This document shows positions 1 through 9,318 of a stretch of DNA of 64,000 nt, one piece after another. Location of the stretch: NCBI RefSeq assembly GCF_008274625.1, contig NZ_VTRU01000001.1, positions 124,001 through 188,000 on the forward strand, given 5' to 3'. Within the stretch, counting starts at the first letter, position 1, and every line of letters begins with the position of its first letter. The notes beneath the pieces were generated by a model. The model worked only from the letters and a program-made list of their open reading frames with translations. It searched no databases and was not told the DNA's origin. The stretch comes from Chryseobacterium panacisoli. Lineage in GTDB: Bacteria > Bacteroidota > Bacteroidia > Flavobacteriales > Weeksellaceae. The position numbers were made by a program, and so were the translations under genes.

Positions 1-525
1 AAGAGGTTCGCTGATTCTTTTTCGCAGATCAGCTGTTATCATATTGAGACGCTGATCATCTGTGGTGGGGAGCTGAATTGAAAATTTCTGTAAGTTTTCT
101 TTTGGAAGAAGTCCCTTTAAGGTTCTAAGAAAATCATATTCCCAGTTCCCCGGGAAAAAATTTCCCTGCCATTTTTCACTGAAAGAAAGCATTTCAGAAA
201 GCAGCTTACTCACCGGATATATTCCCAGATCATTATAAAATTCTTCTCCAATGTCTTCCGGAAAATAAATATTGATAATCTGCAGATCCTGTGCATTGTA
301 CATCAGGTGATGTGGATAATATTGAGGAATCCAGATATAGTGATTTGCAGGAATATAATATTCTTTTTCGCGGGTTTGCAGATAAGCAATTCCACCATAT
401 ACTAAAAGCAGCTGTCCTTTTTTATGCTGGTGGGCAGGAAGACGCTGTTCGGTTTGTTGCCGCATTACTAAAATTGAATCATCATACTGATCTACAATTC
501 TGCTAAGCTCTTCTAAAAAACTCAT
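1..525 (-). CDS. AraC-type transcriptional regulator, C-terminus cut by window edge
   Basis: Reading the minus strand from an ATG at 525 gives 175 codons with no stop up to the edge, starting MSFLEELSRIVDQYDD. The first ~90 residues look like the cupin sensor domain of AraC-family regulators: a His-rich segment (PAHQHKKGQLLLVYGG) is followed by a W-x-P-x-x-x-x-H segment (IWIPQYYPHHL). The last visible residues (DDQRLNMITADLRKRISEPL) fit the linker into the two helix-turn-helix motifs, which lie outside the window. The gene is divergent from the efflux operon starting at 621, and such regulators usually control the neighbouring pump. That role is inference. The family call is good, although the DNA-binding part cannot be seen. 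Confidence 0.8.
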   Translation of the reverse strand, partial: MSFLEELSRIVDQYDDSILVMRQQTEQRLPAHQHKKGQLLLVYGGIAYLQTREKEYYIPANHYIWIPQYYPHHLMYNAQDLQIINIYFPEDIGEEFYNDLGIYPVSKLLSEMLSFSEKWQGNFFPGNWEYDFLRTLKGLLPKENLQKFSIQLPTTDDQRLNMITADLRKRISEPL

Positions 526-584
526 TTGGCTAAAATAAACAAAATTTAGGCTAATTATATAAAAAGAAGCCAATGCTCTTAAAA

Positions 585-592
585 TAATTTTG
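585..592 (+). promoter_or_regulatory. Bacteroidota -7 element, efflux operon
   Basis: TAATTTTG matches the Bacteroidota -7 consensus TANNTTTG, 28 bases before the ATG at 621. No TTG -33 element stands at the usual spacing, so it may be activator dependent, which would fit the divergent AraC-type gene. Confidence 0.4.
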
Positions 593-620
593 TATCAAAG
601 TTTTATCAAGCATAGGAGTC

Positions 621-890
621 ATGAAAAAAAATGTCTTTAATAATCTGCAAAAAGCAGGTCAGCATTCTTTGGAATGGGAGCATGTTGAAAAAAAATCAAC
701 TGAAAACAATGTTCAGAATTTTAGATTTCTTTTTCATGCTGCCTGTCTGAATCCTTTTATTCCCGTAACGGATCTATCATTTATAGCGGATGGATTAAAA
801 GCTTTCTTCAGAAACCGGAAACCGGGAGAAATCACTCAAAATAATCAACAACAGAATAATAAAACAGTCACATGCAGCAATATAAAATAA
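621..890 (+). CDS. small hypothetical protein heading the efflux operon
   Basis: This is an 89-residue ORF with no recognised domain and no clear signal peptide or membrane segment. The N-terminal part is mixed polar (KKNVFNNLQKAGQHSLEWEH), a middle part is mildly hydrophobic with two Cys-free turns (NPFIPVTDLSFIADG), and the tail is Gln/Asn-rich and polar. Its end overlaps the start of the TolC gene by 19 bases, in a different frame, which suggests translational coupling. A plausible -7 element lies upstream. I do not recognise the protein. It may be a short regulatory or coupling ORF, or simply the first gene of the efflux operon. Confidence 0.5.
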   Translation: MKKNVFNNLQKAGQHSLEWEHVEKKSTENNVQNFRFLFHAACLNPFIPVTDLSFIADGLKAFFRNRKPGEITQNNQQQNNKTVTCSNIK

Positions 891-2209
891 TAGCTGTGTT
901 CAGTACAGCAGCTTTTCTTTTTTTTTCACAGCAGATGAACGCACAGATCTCAGACAGCATACCGCTTCTTACCCTGAAGGAAATATGGGACATCTCAGAA
1001 CTTCATAACAGACAGTTGAAATTATCGGAACTGAACCATAGAGAAAGCCAGTTAATTGTGGATGAAGCCAAAGATAAACTCTTACCGGAATTATCCGTAG
1101 GAGGTGATTTTAAACTCAATTCGAAGTTTCTTCTGTATCATAACGGATTATTTTCTTCTCCACAGGATGTACCTGTTTCCAGCTATGGATATGGTGTGGG
1201 ATACAGTTTCAACCTTAATCTTTACAGGGGTGGGAAAGAAAAAAGGAATGTTAAAATTAAACAGGAAGAAGTCGTGTTGAAACAATATGAATTTGATCTG
1301 CAGAAGAATAATATAAAATATAATACTGCAGTGGCTTACTGTGATCTTTATAAATTCTTACAGTTCCGGGAGTTTATTTCTGCCGAAATTTCTACAGAGA
1401 AAAAACAGCTCGCACTCATAGAAAGTCTGAATAAAAATGGGGTGGTAATGAAAAGTGATGTATTACGAACATCAGTTAAATTATCACAGCTTGAGCTGAA
1501 TGTATCTGACATTGAAAAGAAAATAGAAATTACAAAACAACGGCTCAATATTCTGATGGGTCGTGACAGTGAAGTGCCTTTTGACATTTCTGATCAGAAT
1601 GACCTGATATCAGAAACCGCAGGAGAGCCCCGCTATGCTGATTATCTGGATATTGCTTTAAATAATTCCCCACAATACAGGATAGCTTACACAAATGTTA
1701 AACTGAGCGACCTGAATAGTAAACAGATAAAATCTGATCTGTTGCCGAGAGTTTCTTTGTATTCGAACTACAATTATACTTTCCCTCAGATTTCATTCTA
1801 TCCTTATTCGAATGATTTATGGGGATTTGGCCAAACAGGAATCAAGGTACAGTTCTCTATAGAAAATCTGTATAAATCCAAACATTCTATTGCCCATGCA
1901 CGAAATCTGTTGGATCAGCAAAAAGAAAAGGTCCTTATAAAGAAAGAAGAGATCACTGTGCAGGTCAAGGAAGCGTACTTACAGCAGCGGCAGGCATTGG
2001 AAAGCGTGGAAATGGCTGAAAAAAACATTATAAAAAGCTCTGAAACCGTTCGGGTAATCAGAAACAGCTATCTGAACCAGGAATCACTTTTAACAGATTT
2101 ACTGGATGCCGAAAATCAGTTGCTTGAAGCAAAATTCAATCTTACAACGGCAAAGGTAAATCTAAAGTTGAGCCATATCAGATTGCTTGCAATTACAGGA
2201 ATACTTTAA
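872..2209 (+). CDS. TolC-family outer membrane efflux protein
   Basis: The protein has 445 residues and starts with a Sec signal peptide (hydrophobic core AVFSTAAFLFFSQ, cleavage likely after MNAQ at residue 24). The rest shows the two long amphipathic, Gln/Glu/Lys-rich helical repeats of outer membrane efflux (OEP/TolC) proteins, with the typical ending LLDAENQLLEAKFN ... ARLLAITG-like (LSHIRLLAITGIL). TolC trimers form the exit duct of tripartite pumps and type I secretion. It is followed 13 bases later by an HlyD-type adaptor and then an MFS pump, so this is the outer membrane part of a complete EmrAB-TolC-like efflux system. Length is normal for the family. Confidence 0.93.
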   Translation: MQQYKIIAVFSTAAFLFFSQQMNAQISDSIPLLTLKEIWDISELHNRQLKLSELNHRESQLIVDEAKDKLLPELSVGGDFKLNSKFLLYHNGLFSSPQDVPVSSYGYGVGYSFNLNLYRGGKEKRNVKIKQEEVVLKQYEFDLQKNNIKYNTAVAYCDLYKFLQFREFISAEISTEKKQLALIESLNKNGVVMKSDVLRTSVKLSQLELNVSDIEKKIEITKQRLNILMGRDSEVPFDISDQNDLISETAGEPRYADYLDIALNNSPQYRIAYTNVKLSDLNSKQIKSDLLPRVSLYSNYNYTFPQISFYPYSNDLWGFGQTGIKVQFSIENLYKSKHSIAHARNLLDQQKEKVLIKKEEITVQVKEAYLQQRQALESVEMAEKNIIKSSETVRVIRNSYLNQESLLTDLLDAENQLLEAKFNLTTAKVNLKLSHIRLLAITGIL

Positions 2210-2222
2210 TGAATTTTAAAAT

Positions 2223-3272
2223 ATGAATAAGAATAGAACAGATAAAATTATCGTACTGATGACCCAATGGCTGGGAATAGTATTATTAGCTGCATTAATC
2301 CTGTGGGGAGGTATCTATTTCTGGAAGGGATACCGGTATCAGCGAACCAATGATGCCCAGATTGATGCTTATTTATCACCTGTAAATGTGAAAGTAGGCG
2401 GGTATATCAGCAAAATTTATTATAAAGATAATCAGCAGGTTAAGAAAGGTGATACTCTTGTTGTTATCGAATTGGATGAATACAGATTGAAAAGAGATGC
2501 AGCACTGGCAGAATTGATGAGCTCCAGGGCTAAACTGCCTATCTTTAGAGCCAATGAAGAAACACAGGGCAGGAGCATTGAAGTTATCAGGGCACAGCTG
2601 TCAGGAGCCGAAGCGAAGATGGAACAACAGCAACGGGAATATCAGCGCTATAAAAATCTATTGGCCGAAGAGTCAACCACACAGCAAAAGTTTGATAATG
2701 TGACTGCATCACTCGCCATCAATCAGTCCGATTATCAGCAGGCAAAAGCCTCATTACGGGTTGCTGAATCCAAGCTCAATGATATCAGGGCACAGCATAC
2801 AGCAGTAGATGCAGAAATAAAAATCAAGGAAGCTTTACTGGGAAGACAGGATCTGGATATTAAGTATACGGTTATTACTGCTCCTTTTGATGGCCAGATC
2901 GGGAAAAAATCAATCCAGGAAGGACAGTTGGTGCAGCCTGGCCAGACTCTGGCTTTCATGGTGAACAACTCGGAAGAGAAATGGGTAATTGCCAATTTCA
3001 AAGAAACACAGATCAGTGATTTTAAACCCGGGCAGAGCGTCTCCATTGAAGTAGATGCCTTTCCGGGAGAAAAGTTTACCGGAGCAATAGAGTCCCTGGC
3101 TCCAACCACGGGATCCCGGTATTCCATTCTGCCACCCGATAATGCTACAGGTAATTTTGTGAAAATTACCCAACGGATTCCCGTGAGAATAAAACTTACC
3201 GGTAGTCCGGAGAAATTAGCCCGCCTTGCTGCCGGGATGAATGCCAATGTTGATGTTATAAAACATGAATGA
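2223..3272 (+). CDS. HlyD/EmrA-family membrane fusion protein
   Basis: This 349-residue periplasmic adaptor has one N-terminal membrane helix (about residues 11-32), followed by the split biotinyl-lipoyl domain. The first half is seen around residues 45-80 (VNVKVGGYISKIYYKDNQ ... GDTLVVIELD) and the second around 220-250 (ITAPFDGQIGKKSIQEGQLV). A coiled-coil hairpin of ~110 residues lies between them, and a beta-barrel region with FPGEKFTGAIESLAP comes last. This order is that of EmrA-type adaptors that join an MFS pump to TolC. The stop codon overlaps the start of the MFS gene (ATGA), so the two are translationally coupled. The substrate cannot be told from sequence. Confidence 0.93.
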   Translation: MNKNRTDKIIVLMTQWLGIVLLAALILWGGIYFWKGYRYQRTNDAQIDAYLSPVNVKVGGYISKIYYKDNQQVKKGDTLVVIELDEYRLKRDAALAELMSSRAKLPIFRANEETQGRSIEVIRAQLSGAEAKMEQQQREYQRYKNLLAEESTTQQKFDNVTASLAINQSDYQQAKASLRVAESKLNDIRAQHTAVDAEIKIKEALLGRQDLDIKYTVITAPFDGQIGKKSIQEGQLVQPGQTLAFMVNNSEEKWVIANFKETQISDFKPGQSVSIEVDAFPGEKFTGAIESLAPTTGSRYSILPPDNATGNFVKITQRIPVRIKLTGSPEKLARLAAGMNANVDVIKHE

Positions 3273-4861
3273 TGCAAGCACATAAAATTCCTGTATTTAA
3301 AATGTGGGTATCCGAATGGGGAGCCCGGTTCGTCATATTTTCCATATTGATGACCTGTCTGTATAGCTTTGCATTATACACCAGCCCTGCAACGATAATG
3401 GGTTTCTACGGGGTAGAGTCTACAGACATTCAATATGCAATGGTTGTTATTTATGGTTCTACAGTTGCTTTTCTGGCACTAGATTTTCGTATTGTGAAAT
3501 ATTTTGCACCCCGAAAATATCTTCTGACAGCATTAGCTGTCAATGCAGGGTGTTCACTCATGTGTTTCTATACAAGGAGCTGGCCTGTTTTTATGATAGT
3601 GCAGTTCATTCAGGGAATTACGTGTGCTTTGATGTCCGGAATTGTACTGAACATGATATTCCCACGTCTGGAATCTGCTAGAGCGAGGATTATAGGGTAT
3701 ACCATTCTTTATGGTGGTATACAGACGTCAGTGCCTTTATATTCAATATATTATAGCATTGTACTTTATTTTTTTGATTTCAACTGGTTATTTTACGGTT
3801 TAAACGTTTTGTTGATTGTTTTAGCAGGTATGGTGCTGGTTACAATGAACGGAAAAGCAAGATTCCATAAAAAGCTTCCGCTTTATCAGGTAGACTGGGC
3901 CGGATACCTGTTCTATATTACTTTTATTCTCATATCAGGATATATTTTGGTCTATGGAAGGCAGCTGGGCTGGTTTGATAGTCCTCTGCTTATTTTTTTA
4001 ATCCTGTTTAATATGCTGATCCTGCTAATTTTTATAAAGAGATCGCTGAGATTAAAACGGCCACTGATTAATTTATATATTTTTAAAGCAAAAAAATTTG
4101 CCATAGGATTGCTGCTGCTTGTTGTCTTTTATATTTTTAAAGGAAGTACAGGGCTTGCTTACGGATATCTGGAAGTTATCCTGGGAAATGATATGCTCAG
4201 TACAATTCCCATATGGACTGCTGTAATTGCAGGAACTGTTATTGGAATGTTTGTGATTTCGCGGTTTGTTTTGATGGGGTATAATCTCATAAGGATGATC
4301 ATTGCAGGTTTTGGAATCATGGCTTTATTTTATATCTACATGCTTCTTTATGTATCTGTTCAGGGGGAGACCATCTATTTCATTCCTGCTTTGTTTATCT
4401 ATGGTCTGGCAACCGGGGTACTGTTTGTTCCCATTGTAACTTTTACTACTTCTGCTGCACCTCCGCAAATTGCTGTCAATGCTTCATTGGTTGGAACCTT
4501 TGCAAGGTTTACCGGATTTACTGCAAGTATGGCAATCAATAATGAGCTTCACCTGTATACAAAAGCTGGGGTGAGAGAAAAAATACGTGAAACACTGATT
4601 GAAACCAATCCTCAGTTTTCCGTTAGTCTGCAGAACGTTTATCAGACCTATTTGAATGCAGGAAATGATTCTTATGCAGCTATGAATTCTTCAGCCGGAT
4701 ATATAGACAATCTGGTAAAAGAGCAGATAGTAGCACGGGCTACCCGTGATTATTATGATCTGATGCTTTTGGGGGTATTATGCGTTATTGTAATTCTTCT
4801 TCTGCTGCCACAGATCCAGAATGTGGTCCTTAAACTGAAGAAAGGGCAGGTTCCTTATTAA
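3269..4861 (+). CDS. MFS drug-efflux transporter (EmrB/DHA2-like)
   Basis: The 530-residue protein has about 14 hydrophobic helices, the layout of the 14-helix DHA2 drug:proton antiporters, and it ends with a short basic tail. It starts with the ATG overlapping the HlyD stop codon. A loop after the eleventh-twelfth helices (GFTASMAINNELHLYTKAGVREK) and the extracytoplasmic loop before the last helix are typical of Bacteroidota EmrB-like members. Motif A is poorly conserved, so the assignment rests on topology and the operon. With the adaptor and TolC it should export hydrophobic compounds across both membranes. The actual substrate is unknown. Confidence 0.88.
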   Translation: MMQAHKIPVFKMWVSEWGARFVIFSILMTCLYSFALYTSPATIMGFYGVESTDIQYAMVVIYGSTVAFLALDFRIVKYFAPRKYLLTALAVNAGCSLMCFYTRSWPVFMIVQFIQGITCALMSGIVLNMIFPRLESARARIIGYTILYGGIQTSVPLYSIYYSIVLYFFDFNWLFYGLNVLLIVLAGMVLVTMNGKARFHKKLPLYQVDWAGYLFYITFILISGYILVYGRQLGWFDSPLLIFLILFNMLILLIFIKRSLRLKRPLINLYIFKAKKFAIGLLLLVVFYIFKGSTGLAYGYLEVILGNDMLSTIPIWTAVIAGTVIGMFVISRFVLMGYNLIRMIIAGFGIMALFYIYMLLYVSVQGETIYFIPALFIYGLATGVLFVPIVTFTTSAAPPQIAVNASLVGTFARFTGFTASMAINNELHLYTKAGVREKIRETLIETNPQFSVSLQNVYQTYLNAGNDSYAAMNSSAGYIDNLVKEQIVARATRDYYDLMLLGVLCVIVILLLLPQIQNVVLKLKKGQVPY

Positions 4862-4900
4862 GCCGCGGATGATGCATTTCTTGTTTTTTAATTTTAATTA

Positions 4901-4943
4901 TTATAAAGAAAGGTGGGCTATTGCAGCCCACCTTTCTTTATAA
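4901..4943. terminator. bidirectional intrinsic terminator
   Basis: A perfect 19-bp inverted repeat (4901-4919 with 4925-4943) encloses a 5-base loop. It has a GC-rich top (GGTGGGCT) and A/T-rich feet, so it can stop transcription from both the efflux operon and the convergent hydrolase gene. Confidence 0.92.
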
Positions 4944-4956
4944 AAGTTATGTTCTC

Positions 4957-5778
4957 TTAAGACTGGATAAACTCCAAAAGATCTTTATTAATAGTTTCGT
5001 GTTCCGTAGTAGGCATTCCGTGTGGAAAACCTGGGTAGGTAATCAGTTTACCGTTCTTTAATAATTTAGCTGATTTTATAGCAGAATTTTCGATAGGAAC
5101 AATCTGGTCATCTTCTCCATGTAATACCAAAACAGGAATATCAACTGCTTTCAGATCTTCTGTAAAATCGGTTTCAGAAAATGCTTTAATACCATCATAA
5201 TGAGCAACAATTCCACCCATCATGCCCTGTCTCCACCAGTTTCTCTGAATTCCGTCTTTGATATTGGCACCTTCTCTGTTATAGCCATAGAAAGGAAACG
5301 TCAGATCAAAATAAAACTGGTTTCTGTTGTTCAGAGTCTGCTCTCTGATTCCATCAAAAACTTCCATTGGAACTCCATCAGGATTGCTCTCACTTTTTAC
5401 CATAACCGGAGGAACAGCGCTGATTAATACAGCTTTTTTTGCTCTGCCATTGGCATATTTATGTACATATCGGATTACTTCGCCACCACCTGTAGAGTGC
5501 CCTATATGAACAACATCTTTCAAATCAAGAAATTCTACAAGTTCCGCAGCATCAGAAGCATACTGTTCAATGGTGTGGTTATAGATATTCTGGCTTGAAC
5601 GGCCGTGGCCTCTTCTGTCATGAGAAATTACTCTGTAACCTCTCTGTAAAAAAAAGATCACCTGTGCATCCCAGTCGTCAGATGACAATGGCCATCCGTG
5701 GTGAAACATTAGTACTGGTCCTTGTCCTTGGTCTTTGTAAAAAATCTCAGTTCCGTCTTTTAATGTAAGTGTACTCAT
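4957..5778 (-). CDS. alpha/beta hydrolase, non-heme chloroperoxidase/arylesterase type
   Basis: This 273-residue single-domain hydrolase has the oxyanion motif FHHGWP near residue 25 and a nucleophile elbow GHSTGGGE with Ser95. The acid is Asp224 (GEDDQIVP) and the catalytic His253 lies in FPHGMPTTEH. This pattern (GHSTGGG, PHG near the end, WWRQGMMGG in the cap) is that of cofactor-free haloperoxidases, which act physiologically as esterases or perhydrolases. There is no signal peptide, so it is cytoplasmic. It is transcribed alone, convergent with the efflux operon. The true substrate is unknown, and the chloroperoxidase name reflects a side activity. Confidence 0.9.
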   Translation of the reverse strand: MSTLTLKDGTEIFYKDQGQGPVLMFHHGWPLSSDDWDAQVIFFLQRGYRVISHDRRGHGRSSQNIYNHTIEQYASDAAELVEFLDLKDVVHIGHSTGGGEVIRYVHKYANGRAKKAVLISAVPPVMVKSESNPDGVPMEVFDGIREQTLNNRNQFYFDLTFPFYGYNREGANIKDGIQRNWWRQGMMGGIVAHYDGIKAFSETDFTEDLKAVDIPVLVLHGEDDQIVPIENSAIKSAKLLKNGKLITYPGFPHGMPTTEHETINKDLLEFIQS

Positions 5779-5957
5779 AGTTTTAAATTTTTAATGTTAA
5801 TGATTAATTTGTATAATAATTTTTTGTTGTCTTAATTCTTTAGCAAATGTAGGACAGTTATTGTTCACTGAAATTAAACTAGATTAATTTCGTTCATTTT
5901 TATTAAACATTTTTATTCGGATGATCTGATAAGATTTTTTAAAAAGCTTTTGCGGTA

Positions 5958-6770
5958 CTATTCAGTTTGGTGATGATCGTATGATTCTATCCATAGATGT
6001 CCCATAGAATAGGTTTGGGCTTTACCTGCCACAATAACTCTTTCATTTTTGTTTTCACAATAAAGCTGTCCGCCTCTTTCAGATAGCTGACGGGCAAAAA
6101 GTGTATCTTTTCCTAATCTTGAAGACCAGAACGGAATGAGCGAGCAGTGGGCAGAGCCGGTTACCGGATCTTCGAGAATAGATGACTGTGGAGTAAAATA
6201 TCTTGAGACAAAATCACTGTCTGTACCGGCAGCTGTTACAACAAGCCCTCCGGGATCCAGATTGATGAGGTCAAAAACAGATCTTTCGATGTTGATATTT
6301 TTGATGTCGTCCTCAGAATCATACAGCAGAATATAATCTCTTGATTTGAAAACTTCTTTGGGCTGTATATTCAGTGCTCTGGATATGATGTCCGGAAGAG
6401 CAGCAGATTCAGGCATTCTTGAAGGAAAATCCATATAGTAAATGCTGTCTTTAACCTCAACCATTAGTTCACCGCTTTTGGTTTCAAAAATGATTTTATG
6501 ATTCTGATAATTTAAGATCGAGATCAGGCAGTGTGCTGTGGCAAGAGTAGCATGCCCGCATAAGTCCATTTCTATTTCAGGCGTAAACCATCTCAGATGA
6601 ACAGTATTGCCATTATCGATAAAAAAAGCTGTTTCGGCTACGGCATTTTCGCGGGCAATTTTTAAAAGAACCTCATCGGGTAACCAGTTTTTTAAAGGAA
6701 CGACACAGGCGGGATTTCCATGGAAAATTTTTTCAGTAAATGCATCTATCTGATATAATTCTAACTTCAT
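5958..6770 (-). CDS. PhzF-family isomerase/epimerase-like protein
   Basis: The protein has 270 residues. PhzF-family features are the start LYQIDAFTEKIFHGNPACVV, the catalytic Glu46 in NAVAETAFF, the motif FTPEIEMDLCGHATLATAH, and the second-half mirror motif EDPVTGSAHCSLIPFW. These proteins have the diaminopimelate-epimerase fold and isomerise small carboxylated substrates. No phenazine genes are nearby, so the name indicates family only. It stands alone between the hydrolase and a TPR/AraC regulator on the same strand, and spacing of about 65-180 bases argues against tight coupling. Confidence 0.9.
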   Translation of the reverse strand: MKLELYQIDAFTEKIFHGNPACVVPLKNWLPDEVLLKIARENAVAETAFFIDNGNTVHLRWFTPEIEMDLCGHATLATAHCLISILNYQNHKIIFETKSGELMVEVKDSIYYMDFPSRMPESAALPDIISRALNIQPKEVFKSRDYILLYDSEDDIKNINIERSVFDLINLDPGGLVVTAAGTDSDFVSRYFTPQSSILEDPVTGSAHCSLIPFWSSRLGKDTLFARQLSERGGQLYCENKNERVIVAGKAQTYSMGHLWIESYDHHQTE

Positions 6771-6835
6771 GATTGATAAAAATTTCTGTCTGTAACGAAG
6801 ATACTCTATTTTTCAGACAGTAGATCATGGATTCA

Positions 6836-8443
6836 TTACTCTGCTGTTTTTTCTTTTTTCAGCTGGCTGATAAAATAGGAAGGGCTTACCCCGGTTTCTT
6901 TTTTAAAGATAACTGTAAAAACTTCTCTTGAAGAGAAACCGCAGGCTTCTGCCAGATAGCTTATTTTATATTCTCTGAAGATAGAAGTGTCATATAATTT
7001 ATTGGTAATAAATTGAATACGAAGACCATTAATGTAATTATTGAAGCTTTTATTTTTATATTGTTTGATAATCTCTGACAGATATCTTGGATTGGTATTA
7101 AGTGAATTGGATAAAGAAGTGAGTGTAAGATCTTTTTTCAGAAACTTTTCAGATTTCTCAAATTTTGAAAGTTTACTCAGTAATAAAGCTGTAGTTTCTT
7201 CTGAGATGATTAGATTATTTTCCGCTCTGGTTTCCGTGGGTTGATTTTCAGTGATTTGAACTTCGTTTTTGAGGTTCTCAATAATTGTTTCGTATCGTTG
7301 ATGAAGTTTGGTTTGATTTCGTTTCCAATACCACCATCCTCCTGTGACAAGAATCAGGGCCATGATAAAAAAAACGGTGGCGAACTGTAAGATATTATTC
7401 TGATGAACTTTATCTTTCTGCAGGCTCATTTTTTTTATAGTTTTGTCGGCAGACATCTTATTGGAATGGGCTAAACTATCGCTGAGGTTTGAATAAAGAG
7501 CCATATATTTAATGGTGGAATCTTTATTTTTAAGACTTTCAAAAGAATTGGTCAATGTAGCATATGCAGCCACTCTGCTGGAAGGAGAATGTGTTCTCTT
7601 TTCTAATTGTAAAACTTCCCGTGCATACTCAATGGCTTCTGTATTCTTACCCTGTTCCGAATAGAAGTGTCCCAAATAATTTAATATAGGAATTTTATCA
7701 ACCTTCATTTGGGTAAACTTTCTTTGATTCATGATGTTTAAAGATTTTTGAAGGTATTCTTCAGCAATATCCAGCCGTTTAGGATTTGAAATCATCGCAT
7801 GATACATTCCTATATTCATATAGAGATAAGAGATCATATCATACTTTTCATCTGTCTGCCGGGTATTTTCAATATCATTTATTCTTTCTGCTTCCTGCAG
7901 GCTTTTTTTGAAATATAATAAAATAGTATCCTGATGCGCTTTTTTAGGAATGTAATAACCGGCGGTTAAACCCTGGTAAATATGTGCCCTGTTCAAATGT
8001 TTTTTATTCTCATCGGTAAGTTTACTGACAAAATATTCTGCCTTATGAAGCTCTTTATAATTTTCATCAAAAAGACCCAGTGCAGAAAGGGCGGTTCCTC
8101 TCTCAATATGGGCCATTGCAATAGATTCGTTATCATCAGCTTCTTTGGCTGCCTTTTCTACTTCATATGAGTATTCGATAGATTTTTCATTTTCACCGGT
8201 ATTGTGATAGAGCATCATTAAGTTCTTACCGCTTGTAAGGATGGCTGCTCTGTCATTCATGTCTTTAGCATCTTTGAATATCTGCACATAAAGCTGAATC
8301 CTTTTCTTAGGATCAAGAGATGTATTTTTAGCAGATGCTAATTTTTTGTCGATGCTTTGTTTTGTAGTGGTTCGATTATTTATTTGCGCGTGATAAAAAC
8401 CGAAAATAATACAGGTGAACAAAAGAATAATGTTGTTTTTCAT
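6836..8443 (-). CDS. TPR-containing membrane regulator with C-terminal AraC-type HTH
   Basis: The start chosen is the ATG at 8443, because it opens directly on a signal peptide (MKNNIILLFTCIIFGFYHAQ); an upstream in-frame ATG at 8473 would put ten polar residues in front. Helical TPR-like repeats (about residues 40-320) follow, then one membrane helix (FATVFFIMALILVTGGWWYW), a linker, and an AraC-type DNA-binding domain (NTNPRYLSEIIKQYKNKSF ... YLAEACGFSSREVFTVIFKKETGVSPS). This architecture is common in Flavobacteriia: a periplasmic TPR sensor with a cytoplasmic AraC domain. The signal sensed and the targets are unknown. The divergent HTH/C1q operon is a possible target by position only. Confidence 0.9.
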   Translation of the reverse strand: MKNNIILLFTCIIFGFYHAQINNRTTTKQSIDKKLASAKNTSLDPKKRIQLYVQIFKDAKDMNDRAAILTSGKNLMMLYHNTGENEKSIEYSYEVEKAAKEADDNESIAMAHIERGTALSALGLFDENYKELHKAEYFVSKLTDENKKHLNRAHIYQGLTAGYYIPKKAHQDTILLYFKKSLQEAERINDIENTRQTDEKYDMISYLYMNIGMYHAMISNPKRLDIAEEYLQKSLNIMNQRKFTQMKVDKIPILNYLGHFYSEQGKNTEAIEYAREVLQLEKRTHSPSSRVAAYATLTNSFESLKNKDSTIKYMALYSNLSDSLAHSNKMSADKTIKKMSLQKDKVHQNNILQFATVFFIMALILVTGGWWYWKRNQTKLHQRYETIIENLKNEVQITENQPTETRAENNLIISEETTALLLSKLSKFEKSEKFLKKDLTLTSLSNSLNTNPRYLSEIIKQYKNKSFNNYINGLRIQFITNKLYDTSIFREYKISYLAEACGFSSREVFTVIFKKETGVSPSYFISQLKKEKTAE

Positions 8444-8695
8444 CCTAGTTAAGTTTGTTTTTTCTGTTTGCAATTTTAGCGTTATTTTAAGTATTTATCT
8501 GTTACTTAAATGTAATTATTTCGGAAATTATATGGTTGTTTTTACAGATAAATATTTGACTGTTAATTATATCTGTATAAATAGCTGTTTTTCATGTATT
8601 GTACTTTCCTTTTATTCTATTATATGACTTTAACCTTGAATTTTGCCTGTTTCGGGAATGTAATATAAACCGAATTTCTTACTACACATACTTAT

Positions 8696-8722
8696 TTGGT
8701 GTATGGCAATCATCTACATTTG
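8696..8722 (+). promoter_or_regulatory. promoter of the HTH-C1q operon
   Basis: TTG (8696-8698), a 16-base spacer, then TACATTTG (8715-8722) matches the Bacteroidota housekeeping promoter. It lies about 155 bases before the ATG at 8877, leaving a long untranslated leader. The region 8444-8876 otherwise holds no gene that I can support. Confidence 0.7.
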
Positions 8723-8876
8723 CGATTGAAGAATGCTTTATGCTGTGATAAGGATTTAGGAATGGGAACAGTTAAATCTAAATAAATAGGCAATAAAGCA
8801 GCTTTTGATATGAACACAAAATTCTAAAACAAAAAAGCCGAATGATGAAAAAAATAACTGTAAAAATCATCCGCCC

Positions 8877-9314
8877 ATGATCCTGGATCTTAAAAATATT
8901 CATATAGGATCTCTGATAAAACTGCGTATTGAAGAACGGAATATCGATATGCTCAGGGTATGTAAGTTTTTGAAATGTACAGAAGACGAATTGAATTATA
9001 TGCTGTCAGAAAAATCTCTGGATTCTGAAATCATATTGAAACTTAGTACACTGCTGGAATATGATTTTTTCAGACTTTATTCTCAGTATCTGATCCTTTA
9101 TGCTCCTCAGGCCATTTCAAATGATTCTGAAAAGAAAACCTCTCTTCCCCAGTACCGGAAAAACATATATACAAAAGAGATGGTAGATTTTATTCTGGAA
9201 CAAATTGGAAATGGAAGTAAAACACAAATGCAAATCGTACAAGAATATAGAATTCCGAGATCTACCCTGTACAAATGGGTGAGCAAATATACACAATCAA
9301 AAAAGAAAGATTAA
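8877..9314 (+). CDS. small HTH regulator with transposase-OrfA-like C-terminal HTH
   Basis: The 145-residue protein has two parts. Residues 1-80 (IGSLIKLRIEERNIDMLRV ... LLEYDFFRLYSQYLIL) resemble a degenerate XRE-type DNA-binding fold seen in many Chryseobacterium regulators. Residues 95-140 form a helix-turn-helix of the IS3 OrfA/Hin type (MVDFILEQIGNGSKTQMQIVQ and YRIPRSTLYKWVSKY). There is no transposase catalytic part and no terminal repeats. It starts the operon downstream of a good promoter, and a second HTH gene follows after 4 bases. I infer a DNA-binding regulator, perhaps derived from a transposase subunit and likely acting on its own operon. The target is unknown. Confidence 0.75.
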   Translation: MILDLKNIHIGSLIKLRIEERNIDMLRVCKFLKCTEDELNYMLSEKSLDSEIILKLSTLLEYDFFRLYSQYLILYAPQAISNDSEKKTSLPQYRKNIYTKEMVDFILEQIGNGSKTQMQIVQEYRIPRSTLYKWVSKYTQSKKKD

Positions 9315-9318
9315 TTAA

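Noticed and set aside
5958..6770. Phenazine biosynthesis cluster
   Set aside because: Only a PhzF-family protein is present; no other phz gene is nearby, and PhzF homologues are widespread with unrelated roles.
8415..8627. 70-codon plus-strand ORF opposite the start of the TPR/AraC gene
   Set aside because: It is antisense to the signal peptide region and hydrophobic only because of A/T-rich codons.
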